Positions 51,546 through 60,992 of a stretch of DNA of 64,000 bases are shown piece after piece. A program made the position numbers and the translations under genes. The stretch spans positions 1 through 64,000 of the forward strand of contig JBEEOW010000007.1 of the NCBI GenBank assembly GCA_041191405.1, read 5' to 3'. The notes below the pieces were generated by a model that was not told where the DNA came from, searched no databases, and was given only the letters and a program-made list of their open reading frames with translations. Position 1 is the stretch's first letter. The number at the start of each line of letters is the position of its first letter. This DNA comes from JBEEOW01 sp041191405. Lineage in GTDB: Bacteria; Bacteroidota; Bacteroidia; Cytophagales; UBA9547.

Positions 51546-52124
51546 ATGAAAAAAATACTAATCATAAACGGACATCCAAATCTAGAGTCATACAATAAAG
51601 CATTGGCTGAATCATATAAAAATGGAGCTTTGGCTTCAAATGCTGAAGTAAAAGAAATCCATATTGGTAGTTTAAATTTTAATCCTAATTTGGCATTTGG
51701 TTACCAAAAAAGAACAGAATTAGAACCTGATTTATTAGATGCTTGGGATAAAATTTTGTGGGCAAATCATCTAGTTTGGATTCATCCTGTATGGTGGGGA
51801 GGTTTGCCAGCCATTACCAAAGGTTTTATAGATAGATTATTTTTACCTGGATTTGCTTTTCAATACCGTGAAAATTCTGTTTGGTGGGATAAACTTCTAA
51901 AAGGTAAAACTGCACACATTATCACCACTTTAGATCAACCAAGTTGTTATTATAAAATTATTTATGGCAACCCTAGTGTAAATCAACTTAAAAAATCAAC
52001 TTTGGAATTTTGTGGTATAAAGCCAGTAAAAGTAACCTATGTTGGGATTATTAAAAATTCGAGCCTAGAAAATAGACACAAATGGATTGATAAGGTTAAG
52101 CAGTTAGGAATAAGATTGTTATAA
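51546..52124 (+). CDS. NAD(P)H-dependent oxidoreductase (flavodoxin-like fold)
   Basis: 192 residues of the NQO1/KefF/MdaB group: N-terminal KKILIINGHPNLESYNKAL with FMN or FAD phosphate loop, DKILWANHLVWIHPVWWGGLPAITKGFIDR (about 74-103), and FCGIKPVKVTYVG near the end. It probably reduces quinones or similar compounds by two electrons, a detoxification role. It has its own promoter with the FNR-like site, next to the Crp/Fnr gene, and a bidirectional terminator after it. Confidence 0.92.
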   Translation: MKKILIINGHPNLESYNKALAESYKNGALASNAEVKEIHIGSLNFNPNLAFGYQKRTELEPDLLDAWDKILWANHLVWIHPVWWGGLPAITKGFIDRLFLPGFAFQYRENSVWWDKLLKGKTAHIITTLDQPSCYYKIIYGNPSVNQLKKSTLEFCGIKPVKVTYVGIIKNSSLENRHKWIDKVKQLGIRLL

Positions 52125-52130
52125 AAATAA

Positions 52131-52162
52131 AAAGGTTCTTCAAAACTAATTGAAGAACCTTT
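52131..52162. terminator. Bidirectional terminator
   Basis: 13-bp perfect stem AAAGGTTCTTCAA (52131-52143) with 52150-52162 and a 6-nt loop, between the oxidoreductase and the convergent small membrane gene. Confidence 0.85.
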
Positions 52163-52182
52163 AACAAATTGCTTAATCAAAA

Positions 52183-52401
52183 TTATAATAGTTGTTTTAC
52201 AACCAAATAACCAGTTACAACTACAGTTGAAATCATTATTGTTGAGAATAAATACAATAATGTATTAAATCCAACAATACTTAAGTTTTGGTGTTCTCTC
52301 CACAATTGGGCTATACTTTTTTTTCCTCTATTGCGTAACCATAAATACATTGCTCCAATACAAGAGTCAATACCTTCAGAATTTAATAAATCAAAAATCA
52401 T
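52183..52401 (-). CDS. Small hypothetical membrane protein
   Basis: 72 residues: an amphipathic N-terminal half (IGAMYLWLRNRGKKSIAQLWREH) and one membrane helix at about 47-70. It has an ATG start, normal codons and a shared terminator, so it is likely real. No family recognised. The 180 bp beyond its start (52402-52581) contain a GGTAACC word and no gene. Confidence 0.62.
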   Translation of the reverse strand: MIFDLLNSEGIDSCIGAMYLWLRNRGKKSIAQLWREHQNLSIVGFNTLLYLFSTIMISTVVVTGYLVVKQLL

Positions 52402-52581
52402 TGTTATTGGTGTGTTTTGTGATTCAAAATTAGGTTTTAACTAGTTTATCTGCAATTTTATTCCCAAGAATTTTGCTTAATATTCAAAAAATACAAGGAA
52501 ATATACACTAAATACAACAATAAAATGAAAGGTAACCGATAATCGGAAAAAGAAGTAAATATTTTTATTATAAATTAAATA

Positions 52582-53196
52582 TTAATTTAAAATAACATCT
52601 TTCATGGTCCATTTTCGCACATCTACATACTGCATTCCAGCGGCAATGGCAGCATCTATCCCTGGCTGACCGTCTTCAAAAACGATACAATCCTTTGGCT
52701 CTACTCCCATTAATTGTGCAGCTAATAAAAAAGTATCAGGTGCAGGTTTGCCATTTTTAACCATGTCACAACCAACAATAGCTTGAAAATAATTTTCCAT
52801 ACCGATAGTTTTTATAGTTTGTTTTCCCACTTCAGTAGTTGCACCTGTACCTAAAGCCATTGGTAATTTACCTAAGTAAACTTCTGCAACTTCGGCAGCA
52901 GGATTTAATGGTTTTACTTGTGGTATAAGTGTTTGAAAAATTGCTTCTTTTTCATCAGCAAGTGCATACCCATCAAAGGGTAAATTTAAATCAACCATAA
53001 GCATTTGAAATACTTTATGCGTTGGAATACCTGCTTTTGCATAAAAATACTCCAAAGGGAAATCAAAACCTTTGGCATTACAAACAATTTGCGATGCTTG
53101 ATAATGTAAAGGCATGGTATCAGCAATGGTTCCGTCGATATCAAAAATAATTCCTTTGATATTTGCTGGAATTAATGGATGAAATTGATTGTTCAT
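52582..53196 (-). CDS. HAD-superfamily hydrolase, beta-phosphoglucomutase-like
   Basis: 204 residues. Motif I FDIDGTIADT (about 18-27) carries the nucleophile Asp, motif II is in LGTGATTEV, motif III Lys in MVKNGKPAPDTF (about 148) and motif IV in VFEDGQPGIDAA. The helical cap lies at about 28-85. It belongs to the group of small sugar-phosphate phosphatases or beta-phosphoglucomutases (YqaB-like). The substrate cannot be told. Confidence 0.9.
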   Translation of the reverse strand: MNNQFHPLIPANIKGIIFDIDGTIADTMPLHYQASQIVCNAKGFDFPLEYFYAKAGIPTHKVFQMLMVDLNLPFDGYALADEKEAIFQTLIPQVKPLNPAAEVAEVYLGKLPMALGTGATTEVGKQTIKTIGMENYFQAIVGCDMVKNGKPAPDTFLLAAQLMGVEPKDCIVFEDGQPGIDAAIAAGMQYVDVRKWTMKDVILN

Positions 53197-53324
53197 AGTT
53201 ATATTTCTTTATTTAATGTCAGCCAGTTATTGGAGAAATGAATTATGTTTTATTGTATTTTTAGATTAAATTATTACAATATATCCACCATTTGTTTTAG
53301 GTAAAAAGAACTATTCAAAACTAA

Positions 53325-53356
53325 CCACCTCCTTAAATTTTCATTTAAAGAGGTGG
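53325..53356 (-). terminator. Hairpin after tex
   Basis: CCACCTC (53325-53331) pairs with GAGGTGG (53350-53356), extended inward by TTAAA/TTTAA with one mismatch. It lies 9 nt past the tex stop; the following T run on the minus strand is weak. Confidence 0.5.
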
Positions 53357-53365
53357 GATGAAATA

Positions 53366-55639
53366 TTACTTAAACTTATTTTTCAAGGCTTGTAATTGGT
53401 CTTGCAATTGGTTGCCAGATTCTTTTACCGTTTCTTTTTTTGCAGGAATTGGTGTTCTTGCAGTAGTTGATTTGGCAGTTTTTTCAGTTTTAGTATTACT
53501 TGAAGTGAAACCATTCAATCCTTTCATAGTTAAAGATATACGTTTTCGTTGAACATCTACTTCTTGTACTTTTACTTTAACCTTTTGCTGTACTTTTACA
53601 GCTTGGTTTGGGTCTGAAATAAAGGTATCCGATAACTGTGAAATATGAACCAATCCATCTTGATGTACTCCAATATCCACAAATGCACCAAAGGCTGTAA
53701 CGTTGGTTACAACACCGGTTAACTCCATCCCTACTTTTAAATCTGCAATTGAGTTTACACCTTCTGCAAATTGAATTACTTCAAATCCATCACGAGGGTC
53801 ACGTCCAGGTTTGGCTAATTCTTGTAAAATATCTGTTAATGTAGGCAAACCAACTTTATCAGTTACGTACTTTTTAAGGTCAATTCCTTTTCTAATTTCA
53901 GCATTGGCAATTAAATCTTGTACTTTACACCCTAAATCTTTTGCCATTTTTTCAACAATGGCATAACTTTCAGGGTGTACAGCTGATGAATCTAAAATGT
54001 TTTTTGCATTATTTATTCTTAAAAATCCTGCCGCTTGCTCAAACACTTTTTCGCCCAAACGAGGCACTTTTTTTAATTCGGTTCTTGATTTAAAAGGTCC
54101 GTTTGCATTTCTATATTCAACAATATTTTGTGCCAATGCTGGACCTAAACCTGAAACATAGGTAAGTAACTGTTTACTAGCTGTATTCACTTCAACACCA
54201 ACAGCATTTACACAACTCATAACCACATCATCAAGCATGTGTTTAAGTTTGTTTTGCTCCACATCGTGTTGATACTGACCCACTCCTATTGATTTGGGAT
54301 CTATTTTTACCAACTCAGCCAATGGATCCATTAATCTTCTTCCAATAGAAACTGAACCTCTCACGGTAATATCTTGGTCAGGGAATTCTTCTCTAGCAAT
54401 ATCCGATGCCGAATATATTGAAGCTCCACTTTCATTTACCATTACAACTAACACATTTTCAAGCTTTAAACCACGAATAAAACTTTCCGTTTCTCGTCCT
54501 GCAGTACCGTTTCCAATAGCAATGGCTTCTATTTTGAATTGTATTACCAAGCTTCTTATTTTAGCCTCTGCATCAGCAAGTTTCGCTTGAGAATCGTGAG
54601 GGTAAATAACTTCGTTTACCTCTAATTTACCTTGCTCGTTTAGGCAAACAACTTTACATCCAGTTCTAAATCCCGGGTCAATTGCCAACACTCTTTTTTG
54701 CCCCAAAGGTGCAGCCATCAGCAATGTTTTTACATTGGATGCAAATACCTTGATAGCTTCTTCGTCGGCTTTTGCTTTGGTTAGTAAACGAACATCAGTT
54801 TCAATAGAAGGTTTAATTAATCTCTTGTAACTATCTCCAATTGCAAGTTTTACTTGGTGGGTCGATTCGTAGTGTCCTTTCAATACTTGACGTTCAACCA
54901 ATGCAACTGCATCTTCATCAACAGGCGAAATTTCAAGCATTAAAATCCCTTCTTTTTCGGCTCTACGTAATGCCAACAATCTATGCGATGGAATATCTTT
55001 AATAGATTCGTCCCACTCAAAATAGTCTTTGTATTTTTCGCCAACATCCTCTTTTCCAGCGATAACTTTTGATTTTACAATAGCTGTTTTAACAAATAAT
55101 TCACGTACAGAAGCACGAACTTCTTGTTGCTCACTCACCCATTCTGAAATTATATCTCTAGCACCTTGTAATGCTTGATGAATATCTTCTACGCCTTTTT
55201 CAGCAGAAATATATTTTTCAGCTTCAGCAAAAACATCTAATTTTTCTTGTGCAAAAAGTAGGTTTGCCAAAGGTTCTAAGCCTTTTTCTTTGGCTTGTGT
55301 AGCACGAGTTCGGCGTTTTGGTTTGTATGGCAAGTAAATATCCTCAAGTTCGGCCATTGTTTGTGCTGCACGAACTTTTTTCTCTAAATCCGGAGTTAAA
55401 AACTTGTTTTCGGTAAGTGATTTAATTACAGCTTCTTTGCGTTTTTCAAGCTCACGTAATTGCAATGCACGGTCTCTGATTGCTGCAACTTCTACCTCGT
55501 CTAAACTGCCTGTAACCTCTTTTCTATACCTCGAAATAAATGGAACAGTTGCTCCTTCGTCTAAAAGAGCTAATGTAGCTTCAACTTGTTTTTTACTGAT
55601 TGATAGCTCTTTAGCTACAATTTCATTGATGTCAAACAT
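53366..55639 (-). CDS. tex: Tex-family S1 RNA-binding protein
   Basis: 757 residues. N-terminal helical domain with VEATLALLDEGATVPFISRYRKEVTGSLDE (about 20-50), a YqgF/RNase H-like domain (VLAIDPGFRTGCKV, about 316), helix-hairpin-helix motifs (about 480-560, LLTYVSGLGPALAQNIV, KVPRLGEKVFEQAAGFLRI). A C-terminal S1 domain at about 637-710 (VGMELTGVVTNVTAFGAFVDIGVHQDGLVH) is followed by a Lys/Thr-rich tail. Tex acts as a transcription accessory factor that binds nucleic acid and polymerase; its precise role is unsettled. Complete. Confidence 0.95.
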   Translation of the reverse strand: MFDINEIVAKELSISKKQVEATLALLDEGATVPFISRYRKEVTGSLDEVEVAAIRDRALQLRELEKRKEAVIKSLTENKFLTPDLEKKVRAAQTMAELEDIYLPYKPKRRTRATQAKEKGLEPLANLLFAQEKLDVFAEAEKYISAEKGVEDIHQALQGARDIISEWVSEQQEVRASVRELFVKTAIVKSKVIAGKEDVGEKYKDYFEWDESIKDIPSHRLLALRRAEKEGILMLEISPVDEDAVALVERQVLKGHYESTHQVKLAIGDSYKRLIKPSIETDVRLLTKAKADEEAIKVFASNVKTLLMAAPLGQKRVLAIDPGFRTGCKVVCLNEQGKLEVNEVIYPHDSQAKLADAEAKIRSLVIQFKIEAIAIGNGTAGRETESFIRGLKLENVLVVMVNESGASIYSASDIAREEFPDQDITVRGSVSIGRRLMDPLAELVKIDPKSIGVGQYQHDVEQNKLKHMLDDVVMSCVNAVGVEVNTASKQLLTYVSGLGPALAQNIVEYRNANGPFKSRTELKKVPRLGEKVFEQAAGFLRINNAKNILDSSAVHPESYAIVEKMAKDLGCKVQDLIANAEIRKGIDLKKYVTDKVGLPTLTDILQELAKPGRDPRDGFEVIQFAEGVNSIADLKVGMELTGVVTNVTAFGAFVDIGVHQDGLVHISQLSDTFISDPNQAVKVQQKVKVKVQEVDVQRKRISLTMKGLNGFTSSNTKTEKTAKSTTARTPIPAKKETVKESGNQLQDQLQALKNKFK

Positions 55640-55644
55640 ATTTT

Positions 55645-55746
55645 TAGTTAAGAGTTTAGTGTTCAGAAGTTAAGAGTTTTCGAGTTAAGATTTTAAAATT
55701 TTTGTAAACTATAAACCCTAAACTCTATACTCTTAACTCTAAACTA
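55645..55746. repeat. Heptamer-repeat inverted array between pabB-like gene and tex
   Basis: Left arm units AGTTAAG, AGTTTAG, TGTTCAG, AGTTAAG. Right arm CCCTAAA, CTCTATA, CTCTTAA, CTCTAAA, CTATTAA. The right arm contains the stop codon of the pabB-like gene (55739-55741) and the arms can pair imperfectly. It occupies the entire gap of 99 bp. Confidence 0.65.
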
Positions 55747-56926
55747 TTAATTTCAATAAAGCATTTGCTTTGAGTAAACATTCTTCATATTCGTGTTCGG
55801 CATTTGCACCAGCAGTGATTGCCGAACCAACTTTTATACTTAAATATCCCGTTTTTGCATTATAACAAAAAGCTCTAATTACTACATTTAAAGTAAAATC
55901 ATTATCATTTCCATAACCAACAGTGCCAGAGTATAATTGTCGCTCAAAAGGCTCGAATTGAGCACTTATTTCAATAGCATTTTTCTTTGGTGCACCTGTC
56001 ATACTTCCCATTGGAAATGTTGCTTCAAGAATGGTTTTTACATCTGTATCATTTTGAACATTTCCACTTATGGTAGAAATCATTTGATGTACATTTTTGA
56101 AGGAATAAATACCAAAAAGTTCATCCACTTTTACTTGATTACAGATAGTTGATAAATCATTTCTAACCAAATCAACAACCATTACATTTTCGTTTTGCTC
56201 TTTTGAATCATTACGTAATTGATTGATTATCTTTTGGTCAGCTACTGTATCAATACCTCGAGGTGCGGTACCTTTGATTGGTTTTGAATACAATTTTGAG
56301 CCTTGTTTTTCGAGAAATAATTCTGGCGAAGCACAAAGCAAATAACTATCATTATGCTTTACAAAACAAGAATATGGCGCTTGGTTATTAATGATTATTT
56401 TTTGCCATAAATCCAATACTGAAACTTTAACATTATCAGCACAAAGTTCTATACAATAATTAGTTATATAAATATCACCTCTTAAAATATGAGATTTTAT
56501 TTTATCAAAATTATGAATATATTCTTGTTTTGAAATACTTGGTTTTAATTGAATTGAAGATTTTTCAGAAGATTCTTTAAGTTCTAAACCAATAATTTCA
56601 TTATAAACTTGATTGGTGTTAATACCTTGAATTTCAATATTATTGACATTGATTTGTTTAATTGAAACTTGAGGTAAAAAGAAATATTCATCTTCAAAAT
56701 CAAATTTCATATCAGCATTTCCTTGTAAAGGATAGCATTTATATCCAGCCCAATTGTGTTGAGGTTTGGTTAGTTTGTTTTCAATATTACCAATTGCCAA
56801 ATAATTAACAAAACCTTTATGGTCATCCGTTGAATTACAGGTAAATACAACTATTTGAGCGTTATTCGCCCATTGAATAGCTTTCTCCCAAAAATTTTCT
56901 GTATATGGAAATTGAATTGTTTGCAA
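55739..56926 (-). CDS. pabB: Chorismate-binding enzyme, aminodeoxychorismate synthase component I-like
   Basis: 395 residues of the TrpE/PabB/MenF family. Conserved C-terminal motifs: ITNYCIELCAD, SPELFLEKQ, SKPIKGTAPRGID with the Lys that marks PabB-type enzymes, MVVDLVRNDLSTIC, QMISTISGNV, FPMGSMTGAPKKNAIE and GYLSIKVGSAITAGA. It should form aminodeoxychorismate with a glutamine amidotransferase subunit (PabA), which is not encoded here, for folate synthesis. The N-terminal third is poorly conserved. Start is TTG 56926, with an in-frame stop 6 codons earlier and no ATG. It lies downstream of the UbiA-like gene. Confidence 0.85.
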   Translation of the reverse strand: MQTIQFPYTENFWEKAIQWANNAQIVVFTCNSTDDHKGFVNYLAIGNIENKLTKPQHNWAGYKCYPLQGNADMKFDFEDEYFFLPQVSIKQINVNNIEIQGINTNQVYNEIIGLELKESSEKSSIQLKPSISKQEYIHNFDKIKSHILRGDIYITNYCIELCADNVKVSVLDLWQKIIINNQAPYSCFVKHNDSYLLCASPELFLEKQGSKLYSKPIKGTAPRGIDTVADQKIINQLRNDSKEQNENVMVVDLVRNDLSTICNQVKVDELFGIYSFKNVHQMISTISGNVQNDTDVKTILEATFPMGSMTGAPKKNAIEISAQFEPFERQLYSGTVGYGNDNDFTLNVVIRAFCYNAKTGYLSIKVGSAITAGANAEHEYEECLLKANALLKLIV

Positions 56927-56961
56927 ACTGGATTTATTAATTCAGTTGCAATTTAGCCAAT

Positions 56962-57840
56962 TTACCTTAAAACAATCATTAAAATGAAAGCAAAACTTAA
57001 TGCAAAAGATGAAACATAATTTAGTTGCAATGTACTTTTGTAATCAATTTTTGAAAATGATTTATTGACTTTCACCAACCAAAATCCAAAAAATAATATC
57101 AATGGTATCATACAAAAAATATACACTTCATAATAGAATAAATGATGTGTTGAAAATAATATGATTCCCAATATTTTAGAGGTAATTAAAAAGGATTTTC
57201 CACTAAATAAAATTGAACTCCAAACACTAATTTTAGTATTCAATTGCTGTGTTAAATCTTTGTGTTTGTTTAAATTATGTAAATGAGTAACTGGGTAAGT
57301 ACCTAAAATAAATAATGTACATAAAAATGAAAATGTTATATTGGTTTTGCTTAAAATTATTGGGGCTGGCACATGTAAACCTTCTTGAATAAATAAAAAC
57401 AAAATTGAACCTTGAATAATACCTCCCACTACAAATCCATACAAATTAAATATACCTTTATTAACTAGAAAATATCCATATAACTTGCTGATAATAATAT
57501 AAATAAATATCATAACGGCAAAGTATTTACTTACCCATAATGACAAAATTATACTCAAAACATCTATCAAAATTAGAAAAAAAAGTGTTGATTGTTTGGT
57601 AACTTTAAGTGTTTCTGCATTGAATAATTTGTCTTTATCTGCCGATAAAAACCTGTTAAATGCAAATGTACTTGGGTGAATAAGTAGGTGAATAATTGCA
57701 AAAACTAATACCGCATTTGAAACTGAAGTACGATTTATTGTGGAAACTGCATAAGCAAACCAAAAAATAGGCATTAAAAACAAAGAATATCTTATTCTAA
57801 ATAAATGCTTAAAATATTGAAATGTAAGATTTTTAATCAT
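56962..57840 (-). CDS. UbiA-like polytopic membrane protein
   Basis: 292 residues with about nine hydrophobic helices. FAFNRFLSADKDKLFN (about 54-69) sits where UbiA prenyltransferases have NDxxDxxxD, and TYPVTHLHNLNKHKDLT (about 180-196) where they have the second acidic motif, so both are degenerate. Either a distant UbiA-type prenyltransferase or a protein that kept only the fold. It lies between the GSCFA gene and the pabB-like gene on the same strand, 35 nt before the latter. Confidence 0.6.
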   Translation of the reverse strand: MIKNLTFQYFKHLFRIRYSLFLMPIFWFAYAVSTINRTSVSNAVLVFAIIHLLIHPSTFAFNRFLSADKDKLFNAETLKVTKQSTLFFLILIDVLSIILSLWVSKYFAVMIFIYIIISKLYGYFLVNKGIFNLYGFVVGGIIQGSILFLFIQEGLHVPAPIILSKTNITFSFLCTLFILGTYPVTHLHNLNKHKDLTQQLNTKISVWSSILFSGKSFLITSKILGIILFSTHHLFYYEVYIFCMIPLILFFGFWLVKVNKSFSKIDYKSTLQLNYVSSFALSFAFILMIVLR

Positions 57841-57907
57841 TTTTGAGTATTAAACATTGTATGTTTTTATACTCTAAGAATGGATTGAAAGTTTTGTAAA
57901 ATATGAC

Positions 57908-58894
57908 TTATTTTAGATTGATGGTTTGAATTTTTTGATTTACTACCTCAATTTCTGTATTTACATTTAGTTTGTTGCTAAGTTCATTTAATTGATTTAA
58001 TGTAGTTTGTAAATGTTGTAAATATTTAATTGAGTTAACTTGTATTGGTCTGTGATTGAAGTTATTAATTGCTTTTTGAAGTGATTGTAAGAGTTTAATC
58101 GTTTCTTCATTAAAGTAAATTTCTTTGAATTTTTCAAAAATATATTGTTGAGCTATAGCATTAGGATGCAATAAATCGGCTTCATAAAAACGATAATCTC
58201 TCAAATCATCTTGTACAAATTCATAAGCAGGGAAATAGCTGATTTCAGACTTAAAATGCTGAATTACATTATAAACTGAAATTAACAATTGTGATTTGCT
58301 TACATTATTTAGCACCAATGTATCTTTGATATGCCTAACTGGACTTACGGTTAAAACAGTTTCTATCTCTCTGTTTTTTGATTTAACTAATTCTAAAGCT
58401 TCAATTAAGTTTTTTTCAATTTCTTGATGTGTTAAAAGTATTTTATTAAATTGATTATTAGGTATTTTATGACAATTAGCTACAGTTTTTTGTTGTTCAA
58501 TTAATTCATAAACCCAAGCTGTACCGAGGGTAATAATTAACCATTTTGAGTTTAATAAATAGTTTTTAAACTCAATTTGAATATTGTTTAATTTTTCAAT
58601 TAACTCACTTTCAATATTTTCGCTAAGTGATGAATGTACATCAAAACAATGATATTGTTCATTATGAAATACTATATTCCATGAAAAATCATCCTGTAAT
58701 GCTTTGTTTATCAAATAAGTAATTGATAATGGATTAAAAATAGTTCCGTAAGGATTATTACAAACATCAAATTTATTACTACTTAAAGTATTGCCTATAA
58801 AACTTGCAAAACACGAACCTATACTAATTATTTTATCCTGATAATTAATACTTTGTGAATATTTTTCGCTTATAAGTTCAGTTCTGAATTGCAT
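57908..58894 (-). CDS. GSCFA-domain protein
   Basis: 328 residues. IISIGSCFASFIGNTLSSNKFDVCNNPYGTIFNPLSI (about 23-59) contains the motif GSCFA that names the family. SPVRHIKDTL (about 184) and YFPAYEFVQDDLRDYRFYEADLLHPNAIAQ (about 217-246) are the other typical blocks. The Ser in GSCF, Asp and DLLHPN His resemble the catalytic residues of SGNH hydrolases, so esterase activity is possible; it has not been shown to my knowledge. No signal peptide. Confidence 0.9.
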   Translation of the reverse strand: MQFRTELISEKYSQSINYQDKIISIGSCFASFIGNTLSSNKFDVCNNPYGTIFNPLSITYLINKALQDDFSWNIVFHNEQYHCFDVHSSLSENIESELIEKLNNIQIEFKNYLLNSKWLIITLGTAWVYELIEQQKTVANCHKIPNNQFNKILLTHQEIEKNLIEALELVKSKNREIETVLTVSPVRHIKDTLVLNNVSKSQLLISVYNVIQHFKSEISYFPAYEFVQDDLRDYRFYEADLLHPNAIAQQYIFEKFKEIYFNEETIKLLQSLQKAINNFNHRPIQVNSIKYLQHLQTTLNQLNELSNKLNVNTEIEVVNQKIQTINLK

Positions 58895-58933
58895 ATATTG
58901 GCTTTACAATATTTCTATGTATTTTATTTTTTT

Positions 58934-58992
58934 ACCACAATAGGTACATAGGTTTGATTATTAATAATTTAAATCTATGTACCTATTGTGGT
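58934..58992. repeat. Large palindrome ACCACAATAGGTACATAG
   Basis: 58934-58951 pairs perfectly over 18 bp with 58975-58992; G-U and A-T pairs extend the stem inward by about six. It lies between the nucleoid-associated gene and the GSCFA gene. It lacks a T tail on the minus strand, so it does not look like a simple terminator for the gene upstream. The sequence resembles a further class of dispersed Bacteroidota palindromes. Confidence 0.65.
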
Positions 58993-59063
58993 TTATTTAA
59001 TTTGATTAAATGATGTAAAGTAAACATTAGAGGATTCATACTGAACCCTTTAATACTAATAAT

Positions 59064-60110
59064 TTATTCTTCTTTTAAGAAATAAGTTTTATAAAAATAC
59101 ATTCCTTTTTCTTCATCGTAACCACGTTCTATTAAATCATGGCGACCATGTAAGTATATGTGAAAGTTTTTATCAAGCTTTAAGATACTTTTAAATACTT
59201 TTTGTGCTTTTTTTACAGCCTTTTCTGAAATATCAAATTCGTCAAAAGAAGTAATTTCATTGTTATTGAAGAATGTAGTTTTGTAATCTTTAAATGCCTC
59301 AATGATAATAGGTTCTTGCAAAGCTTCCTCCTCAAATTCTTGTTTGTTAAACACTTCTTTTGAAGTAAAATAATTCATTGCATTTTCTTTGATTTTTAGC
59401 ACTTCATTTCTTGGTGCATCTATCACAGTATCAATGTATTCTTCGCAAAAAGTATTACACATATCCAAATAGTTTTTGGTATGGTAAAACTTATCTTCAC
59501 GAGGTTTTACATTCAAAAAATTATTCATCCAATATTGGGCTTCACTTCCTTTATTGGTGTTATCAATTATCATTAATTTGTAACCTTGCTCCTTTTCAGT
59601 GTTAAAAATCAAACAACCTTTATCTAATTTATTGATACTCACCCCAGCATCTGATGATATTCCTACATTGCTTTTTTCGTGGTAAATTTTCAAATACGAA
59701 TCCTTATTTTCAGATTTAAATAAACCAACAGCATCGCAAAGTTCATCATCAATTACACAATCTTTAAACTGAACAATATAAAATTCTCCACCTTTTACTT
59801 TTGGATGATCGCTTTTATCATAAAGTAATTTTGCAAGTGCCTGACTTTGAAGTAAAAAATCATCTTCATGTTCAAAAATATGATTTACATGATGCATAAC
59901 TTCATTCAAAGCAATATCAGTTTCATGTTGAAAAACATACAAACTTTGGTCTTTAAATGAATGTAAAAAATACTGTTTTAGCAACAAAGGCAATAAATCA
60001 TCTTCAAGGTAAAGTTCGTTTTGAGATAGAATTAAATCTTGGTCTTGCGAGGAATTATCAACATAATGTACAGCTACTTTTCCTAAAACAGTTGAAGTAT
60101 TATCAAGCAT
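59064..60110 (-). CDS. Nucleoid-associated protein, 37-kDa (NdpA/YejK) family
   Basis: 348 residues from ATG 60110; the frame begins eight codons earlier. It fits the NA37/NdpA family (PF04245): LYDKSDHPKVKGGEFYIVQF with the conserved his/gly segment (about 100-119), FKSENKDSYLKIY, GCLIFNTEKEQGYKLMIID (about 172) and EAQYWMNNFLNVKPREDKFYHTKNYLDMCNTF. E. coli YejK binds DNA and topoisomerase IV; here the role is by homology only. Cytosolic, single gene. Confidence 0.82.
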   Translation of the reverse strand: MLDNTSTVLGKVAVHYVDNSSQDQDLILSQNELYLEDDLLPLLLKQYFLHSFKDQSLYVFQHETDIALNEVMHHVNHIFEHEDDFLLQSQALAKLLYDKSDHPKVKGGEFYIVQFKDCVIDDELCDAVGLFKSENKDSYLKIYHEKSNVGISSDAGVSINKLDKGCLIFNTEKEQGYKLMIIDNTNKGSEAQYWMNNFLNVKPREDKFYHTKNYLDMCNTFCEEYIDTVIDAPRNEVLKIKENAMNYFTSKEVFNKQEFEEEALQEPIIIEAFKDYKTTFFNNNEITSFDEFDISEKAVKKAQKVFKSILKLDKNFHIYLHGRHDLIERGYDEEKGMYFYKTYFLKEE

Positions 60111-60223
60111 AAGTGAAATATTTATGAAATACAAAAATAAGGAAATACGCCAATGATGTTCACTATTTTGTAAAATCTTATTTATTCAAGTATCTTCGTG
60201 CATTCAATTTTATTGATTTTAGT

Positions 60224-60982
60224 ATGCAATTATATCACAGAGAATTAGGTGAAGGAAAACCGCTAATTATTATTCATGGTTTAATGGGTTCGTCGGATAA
60301 CTGGTTAACAGTTTCAAAACCTTTGGCTGAAAAATACAAATTATACATAGTTGACCAACGTAATCATGGACGTAGTTTTTGGAGTAATAACTTCACTTAC
60401 AATGACATGGCTAATGATTTGGGTAAATTTATTGAAACACATAAAATTGAAAATCCAATCATTATTGGGCATTCAATGGGCGGTAAAATTGCTATGAAAT
60501 TTGCAACTGAAAATAGTGATTTAATAGATAAACTTATTGTAGTTGATATTGCTCCTCGTTATTATGCACCACATCATCAAGCAATTTTAGCAGGTTTAAA
60601 CTCAATAAATTTATCAACTTTAAGCTCTAGGAATGAGGCAGATGAATTACTGAGTATTCATATTTCAGATGCAGGTGTTCGTCAGTTTTTATTGAAAAAT
60701 TTATATAGAAACGAGGCAGGCGCATTTGCTTGGAGAATTAACTTAGAAGTTATCAATGAACAAATAGGTAATATTGGTGAAGCATTGGCTGAAAATGCCA
60801 TTTTTGATAAACAAACATTATTTATTCGTGGTGATAGGTCGGCATATATCACTCCACCTGATGAAGCTGGGATAAAAAAACATTTCCCTAAGGCGAGCAT
60901 TAAAACCATTGTTGATTGCGGTCACTGGGTACAAGCCGAACAACCACAAGCTTTTATAAATGCGTTGAATAGTTTTATATAA
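60224..60982 (+). CDS. Alpha/beta-fold hydrolase (YbfF-like esterase)
   Basis: 252 residues. Oxyanion segment IIIHGLMGSSDNW (about 14-26), DQRNHGRS (about 45-52), nucleophile elbow GHSMGGKIAMKFA (Ser at about 86), acid Asp in FIRGDRSAYI (about 205) and His in DCGHWVQAEQP (about 227). These match YbfF-type acyl-CoA or general esterases. Start supported by a TATCTTCG box about 25 nt upstream. The secreted protein gene follows 10 nt later. Confidence 0.92.
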   Translation: MQLYHRELGEGKPLIIIHGLMGSSDNWLTVSKPLAEKYKLYIVDQRNHGRSFWSNNFTYNDMANDLGKFIETHKIENPIIIGHSMGGKIAMKFATENSDLIDKLIVVDIAPRYYAPHHQAILAGLNSINLSTLSSRNEADELLSIHISDAGVRQFLLKNLYRNEAGAFAWRINLEVINEQIGNIGEALAENAIFDKQTLFIRGDRSAYITPPDEAGIKKHFPKASIKTIVDCGHWVQAEQPQAFINALNSFI

Positions 60983-60992
60983 ACCATTGATT

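Noticed and set aside
52520..52545. GGTAACC near 52531 as a third ECF element
   Set aside because: The TTTTCATTTTT part does not stand before it in the right orientation, and no sigma gene follows.
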